NCBI GenBank assembly: GCA_020847535.1
Contig: JADLBU010000019.1
Location: forward strand, 1-36,258
Length of the DNA stretch: 36,258 nt
Origin: Phycisphaerales bacterium
GTDB taxonomy: Bacteria > Planctomycetota > Phycisphaerae > Phycisphaerales > UBA1924
Direction of reading: 5' to 3'
Shown here: piece by piece, positions 33,813-36,258 of the stretch
How the letters are laid out: every line of letters starts with the position of its first letter
Position numbering within the stretch: the first letter of the stretch is position 1
Position numbers and translations under genes: made by a program
The notes under the pieces: model-generated
Seen by the model: only the letters and a program-made list of their open reading frames with translations
Database searches by the model: none
What the model was told of the DNA's origin: nothing

Positions 33813-34649
33813 CTACTTCGGCCCGATGATCCCGATCATGCGGCCGGTGACGCCTTTGTCGCGGCGATGGGAGAAGAAGCGGGATGGGTCGCTCGCGGTG
33901 CAGGCTTCGATGGTGTCGATGCGATTGAGGCCGAGGGTTTCGAGCTGTTCGCGGAGTGCGGATTGCATGTGGATGAAGGCCTTGCCCTGGGCGGCTGCAG
34001 CGGGGTTGGTATGGGGGCGGATGTGGTTTCTGTGGCCGAACGACCGGTGGAATTGATCGACGACTTCGGGGCCGACCTCGAACTGGGTCGGGCCGATGCA
34101 GGGGCCGATCGCCGCGAGCAGTTCTGGGTGAGGGGCAAGTTCGTGCATCGCGCTGATCGCCGAGCGCAGGATGTTCGAGGCGACACCGCGCCAGCCCGCG
34201 TGGATGGCGGCGACGATGGAGCCGTCGGGGGTTGCGAGCAGGATGGGGCAGCAGTCGGCGACCCGGACGGCGAGCGTGCGGGTGGGATCGTCGGTGATCA
34301 GGGCATCGGCCTTGAAATCGAACACATCATCGGGTGGCTCGTGCGGCAGCGCGGATCGCCTCTCTCGGGATGGCTCCGCGGCGCGGAAGATCCTCGCGGT
34401 GTTGCCGTGGACCTGGTAGACCTCGACGACTTCGCGAGCGGGAGCGCCGATCGCGGCGAGCACGAGGCGGAAGTTCTCGTTGATGTTGGAAACCGGATCC
34501 CGCGGCTGGGTGTGCGGGAGATCCATGGGGTTGCCGAAATTCAGGGAGTCGAAGGGGGCGGAGGAGATGCCGCCGGTGCGCGTGGTGAAGGCGTGGGGGA
34601 TGCGGTGCTCGGTGAGGAGGGGAGAGAGGAGGAGGCCGGGGGCGGGCAT
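33813..34649 (-). CDS. pgeF: Peptidoglycan editing factor / laccase-domain protein (YfiH family)
   Basis: A 278-residue cytoplasmic protein of the multicopper-like YfiH/PgeF family, which hydrolyses L-Ser from wrongly made UDP-MurNAc-L-Ser and has purine-nucleoside activities in other members. The family metal and catalytic residues are visible: His81 (VYQVHGN), Cys133/134 (ADCCPI), His150 (HAGWRG), plus GPCIGPTQFEVG. The N-terminus has TTRTGGISSAPFDSLNFG, typical of the family. The start is ATG 34647-34649; upstream in-frame sequence to 34817 has no homology. Length is slightly above the usual 245-260 because of a charged loop at 92-110. Confidence 0.93.
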   Translation of the reverse strand: MPAPGLLLSPLLTEHRIPHAFTTRTGGISSAPFDSLNFGNPMDLPHTQPRDPVSNINENFRLVLAAIGAPAREVVEVYQVHGNTARIFRAAEPSRERRSALPHEPPDDVFDFKADALITDDPTRTLAVRVADCCPILLATPDGSIVAAIHAGWRGVASNILRSAISAMHELAPHPELLAAIGPCIGPTQFEVGPEVVDQFHRSFGHRNHIRPHTNPAAAAQGKAFIHMQSALREQLETLGLNRIDTIEACTASDPSRFFSHRRDKGVTGRMIGIIGPK

Positions 34650-34723
34650 GGGGGAGGGTAAGCAGAGGGCCAGATCGCAAGATGAGAAGCGCGGCGACAC
34701 GCAGATGCGGGGATGGACGGATA

Positions 34724-34751
34724 AGAGAAAAGCACGGACTTGGGGCCGTGC
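34724..34751 (-). terminator. Terminator-like hairpin facing left, upstream of pgeF, with no gene to its right on that strand
   Basis: GCACGG/CCGTGC (34732-34737, 34746-34751) is followed on the minus strand by TTTTCTCT. No minus-strand gene ends here; the region 34752-34925 contains further small hairpins (CCTCC-tagc-GGAGG near 34773-34786). It might end a small RNA or be an attenuator for pgeF. Confidence 0.5.
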
Positions 34752-34917
34752 CCGCTCTTCGGGTGGAAGCAACCTCCTAGCGGAGGGGAAGTGGCCGAAA
34801 GCGATCGTGTGGAGCAAGGGAAAGCAGGCGGCCTGTCAGATCGGTTCATCGATCGTGTTGGGTGGCGAGCGAGATCGCGAGCAACATCGAGAACCATCGC
34901 GTGCGCCCCCTCCCGGC

Positions 34918-34923
34918 TAGAAT
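34918..34923 (+). promoter_or_regulatory. Candidate -10 element for ychF
   Basis: TAGAAT lies about 45 nt before the ychF start. No good -35 hexamer is present at 16-18 nt upstream, so this is a weak call. Confidence 0.3.
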
Positions 34924-34968
34924 CGCCCCCATTTTTCACGGTTCGGGATTGACAAGGAGTCGGCCCAG

Positions 34969-36072
34969 ATGGAAGCCGGGATCGTCGGTCTGCCCAATGT
35001 CGGCAAGAGCACGCTCTTCAACGCCCTGACGAAGGCGGGGGCGCTTGCCGCGAACTATCCCTTCGCGACCATCGAGCCCAACGTGGGTGTGGTGCCTATT
35101 CCCGATGCCCGGCTGGACATCATCCGGACGCACATCGAGAGCCAGAAGATCGTGCCGGCGATGCTGCGTCTGGTCGATATCGCCGGGATCGTCAAGGGCG
35201 CCAGCGAGGGCGAGGGGCTCGGCAACAAGTTCCTCTCGCACATCCGCGAGGTGGATGCGGTGCTGCAGGTTGTGCGGTGCTTCACCAAGGCCCCGGGCGG
35301 CGAGGAGATCACGCATGTGGAAGGGACGGTCGATCCGATGCGCGACATCGAGATCATCGCCACCGAGCTCGTGCTTGCGGACCTGGAGACCGTCAACGGG
35401 GCGCTGTCCAAGGCCGAGCGGGCGGCCAAGGCGGGTGATAAGGAATCGATCGCCCGGTTCGCGGTGCTCAAGGCGCTGGCGCCGGTGCTCAACGAGGGCA
35501 AGCCGGCGCACACGGTGAAGTTCGACGATCCCGAGCAACTTAAGGCGCTCAAGAGCCTGAGCCTCATCACCGGCAAGCGCGTCCTGTATGTGATGAACGT
35601 CGATGAAGAGGATGTCAACGGCACCGGCCCGATCGCCGCCAAGGTGCGTGAGCACGCCAAGAAGGAAGGCGCTGAGTGCGTGCCGGTGTGCGCCAAGATC
35701 GAGAGCGAATTGGCGGAGCTGTCGGATGCCGACAAGCTGGAGATGCTCCAGTCGATGGGGATGGAGGAGCCGGCGCTGAACCGGTTGGCGCGGGCGGCGT
35801 ACAAGCTGCTGGGTCTCCAGAGCTATTACACGGCGGGCCCGAAGGAGATCCGGGCGTGGACGGTGCCGGTGGGCGCGACGGCGCCGCAGGCGGCGGGGGT
35901 GATCCACACGGACTTCGAGAAGGGCTTCATCCGCGCGGAGATTTACTCGGTCTGGGACCTGGAGAAGTTCAAGACCGAGAAGGCGATCAAGGAGGCCGGG
36001 AAGATGCGCGTCGAGGGGAAGGACTACGTGATGCAGGATGGGGATGTGTGTCACTTCCTGTTCAACGTTTGA
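34969..36072 (+). CDS. ychF: Redox-regulated ATPase YchF (OLA1 family)
   Basis: A ribosome-associated P-loop ATPase of the Obg superfamily, 367 residues, the normal size. The Walker A motif is GLPNVGKST (7-15), the switch motif DIAG (70-73) is followed by [16 protein letters not shown], and the G4 motif is NVDE instead of NKxD, the change that makes this family prefer ATP. The TGS domain at the C-terminus is present ([20 protein letters not shown]...GFIRAEIYS). AAGGAG lies 9 nt before the ATG. It has its own terminator. Confidence 0.98.
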   Translation: MEAGIVGLPNVGKSTLFNALTKAGALAANYPFATIEPNVGVVPIPDARLDIIRTHIESQKIVPAMLRLVDIAGIVKGASEGEGLGNKFLSHIREVDAVLQVVRCFTKAPGGEEITHVEGTVDPMRDIEIIATELVLADLETVNGALSKAERAAKAGDKESIARFAVLKALAPVLNEGKPAHTVKFDDPEQLKALKSLSLITGKRVLYVMNVDEEDVNGTGPIAAKVREHAKKEGAECVPVCAKIESELAELSDADKLEMLQSMGMEEPALNRLARAAYKLLGLQSYYTAGPKEIRAWTVPVGATAPQAAGVIHTDFEKGFIRAEIYSVWDLEKFKTEKAIKEAGKMRVEGKDYVMQDGDVCHFLFNV

Positions 36073-36076
36073 AGTG

Positions 36077-36100
36077 ACGAAGAGACGAAAAGACGAAGAG
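36077..36100. repeat. 8-nt tandem repeat directly after the ychF stop codon
   Basis: GACGAAGA, GACGAAAA and GACGAAGA run from 36077 to 36100, starting 5 nt after the ychF stop codon and leading into the terminator stem. Confidence 0.85.
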
Positions 36101-36128
36101 AGACCTCGCCGGGGCGAGGTCTCTTTGT
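36099..36128 (+). terminator. Rho-independent terminator of ychF
   Basis: A 12-bp perfect stem AGAGACCTCGCC/GGCGAGGTCTCT closed by GG is followed by TTTGTGT. A probable group IIC intron begins a few bases downstream. Confidence 0.9.
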
Positions 36129-36133
36129 GTATT

Positions 36134-36258
36134 GTCGTGCCGAGCATGTTCGATCACCCGGAGGTGGAAGTCCTCTGGCCAACCTGATGGAGGCGAAGGC
36201 CGAGCGAAGGGCAAGGGCGTCGCCGCGAGGCGGGGTCTGAAGGAAGCCCGGAGCGACA
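36134..36258 (+). ncRNA. 5' part (domain I) of a probable group IIC intron, cut by the window edge
   Basis: The sequence resembles the start of group IIC introns such as the Oceanobacillus iheyensis one, compared from memory. GTCGTGCCGAGCATG at 36134 parallels GTGTGCCCGGCATG at that intron's 5' end. After 27 nt comes GAGG-TGGAAGT-CCTC (36161-36175), parallel to GGG-TGAGAGT-CCC. Later there is a CGCC-GCGA-GGCG hairpin with a GCGA tetraloop (36221-36232), and then GTCTGAAGGAAGCC (36235-36248), near the conserved ATCTGAAGGAAGC of domain I. Group IIC introns insert just downstream of Rho-independent terminators, which fits its place 6 nt after the ychF terminator. A reverse transcriptase/maturase gene may follow beyond the window; the exact first base is uncertain by a few nt. 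Confidence 0.75.

Noticed and set aside
34724..34925. SRP RNA, 6S RNA or RNase P RNA
   Set aside because: The GGTCAGG...GGAAGGAAGCAGCC core of SRP RNA, the long 6S-type bubble and RNase P core sequences are not present.

Overview
The window comes from a GC-rich bacterium that is most likely a planctomycete of the class Phycisphaerae. This is inferred from several signs together: PEP-CTERM-like tails of the form (V/I)PAP-(hydrophobic)-RRRR on three secreted proteins, a C-terminal double EF-hand dockerin ending in Gly-Cys, an H-x9-DG-type pseudopilin, a sulfatase, parallel beta-helix surface proteins and a membrane-anchored Ser/Thr kinase.

Layout. Positions 1-8298 (minus strand) hold the rplK-rplA-rplJ-rplL-rpoB-rpoC cluster. 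rpoC is cut by the window edge, and a strong terminator-like hairpin lies between rplL and rpoB. Two small coupled genes sit between rpoB and rpoC, where these two genes are normally adjacent: a HEPN-fold protein and an unassigned 90-residue protein. Positions 8616-16553 (minus) carry secreted proteins: two paralogous parallel beta-helix proteins flanking a 993-residue lectin/sugar-dehydrogenase-like/dockerin protein, then a His/Trp-rich TPR protein. Positions 16878-18921 hold a lipoprotein, a small membrane protein and a pseudopilin. Positions 19490-25218 (plus) hold a kinase, infC (apparently with an AUC start), an RGG-tailed RRM protein and two PEP-CTERM-type proteins. Positions 25373-29422 (minus) hold lepA, another PEP-CTERM-type protein, a small membrane protein and a DinB-like protein. 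Positions 29583-36072 hold a sulfatase, an alpha/beta hydrolase, nadA, pgeF and ychF. The last 125 bases look like the 5' end of a group IIC intron inserted just after the ychF terminator.

The genes fall into translation/transcription machinery (L11, L1, L10, L7/L12, RpoB, RpoC, IF-3, EF4, YchF), cell-surface or secreted proteins, and a few metabolic or envelope genes. Spacers are rich in short tandem repeats (7, 8, 13 and 14 nt periods), several starting within a few bases of a stop codon, and in REP-like hairpins. The strongest candidates for new biology are the HEPN pair inside rpoBC, the probable group IIC intron, the non-AUG infC start, and the stop-codon-associated repeats, one type of which seems to have entered nadA in frame. 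No tRNA, rRNA, CRISPR array or transposase gene was seen.
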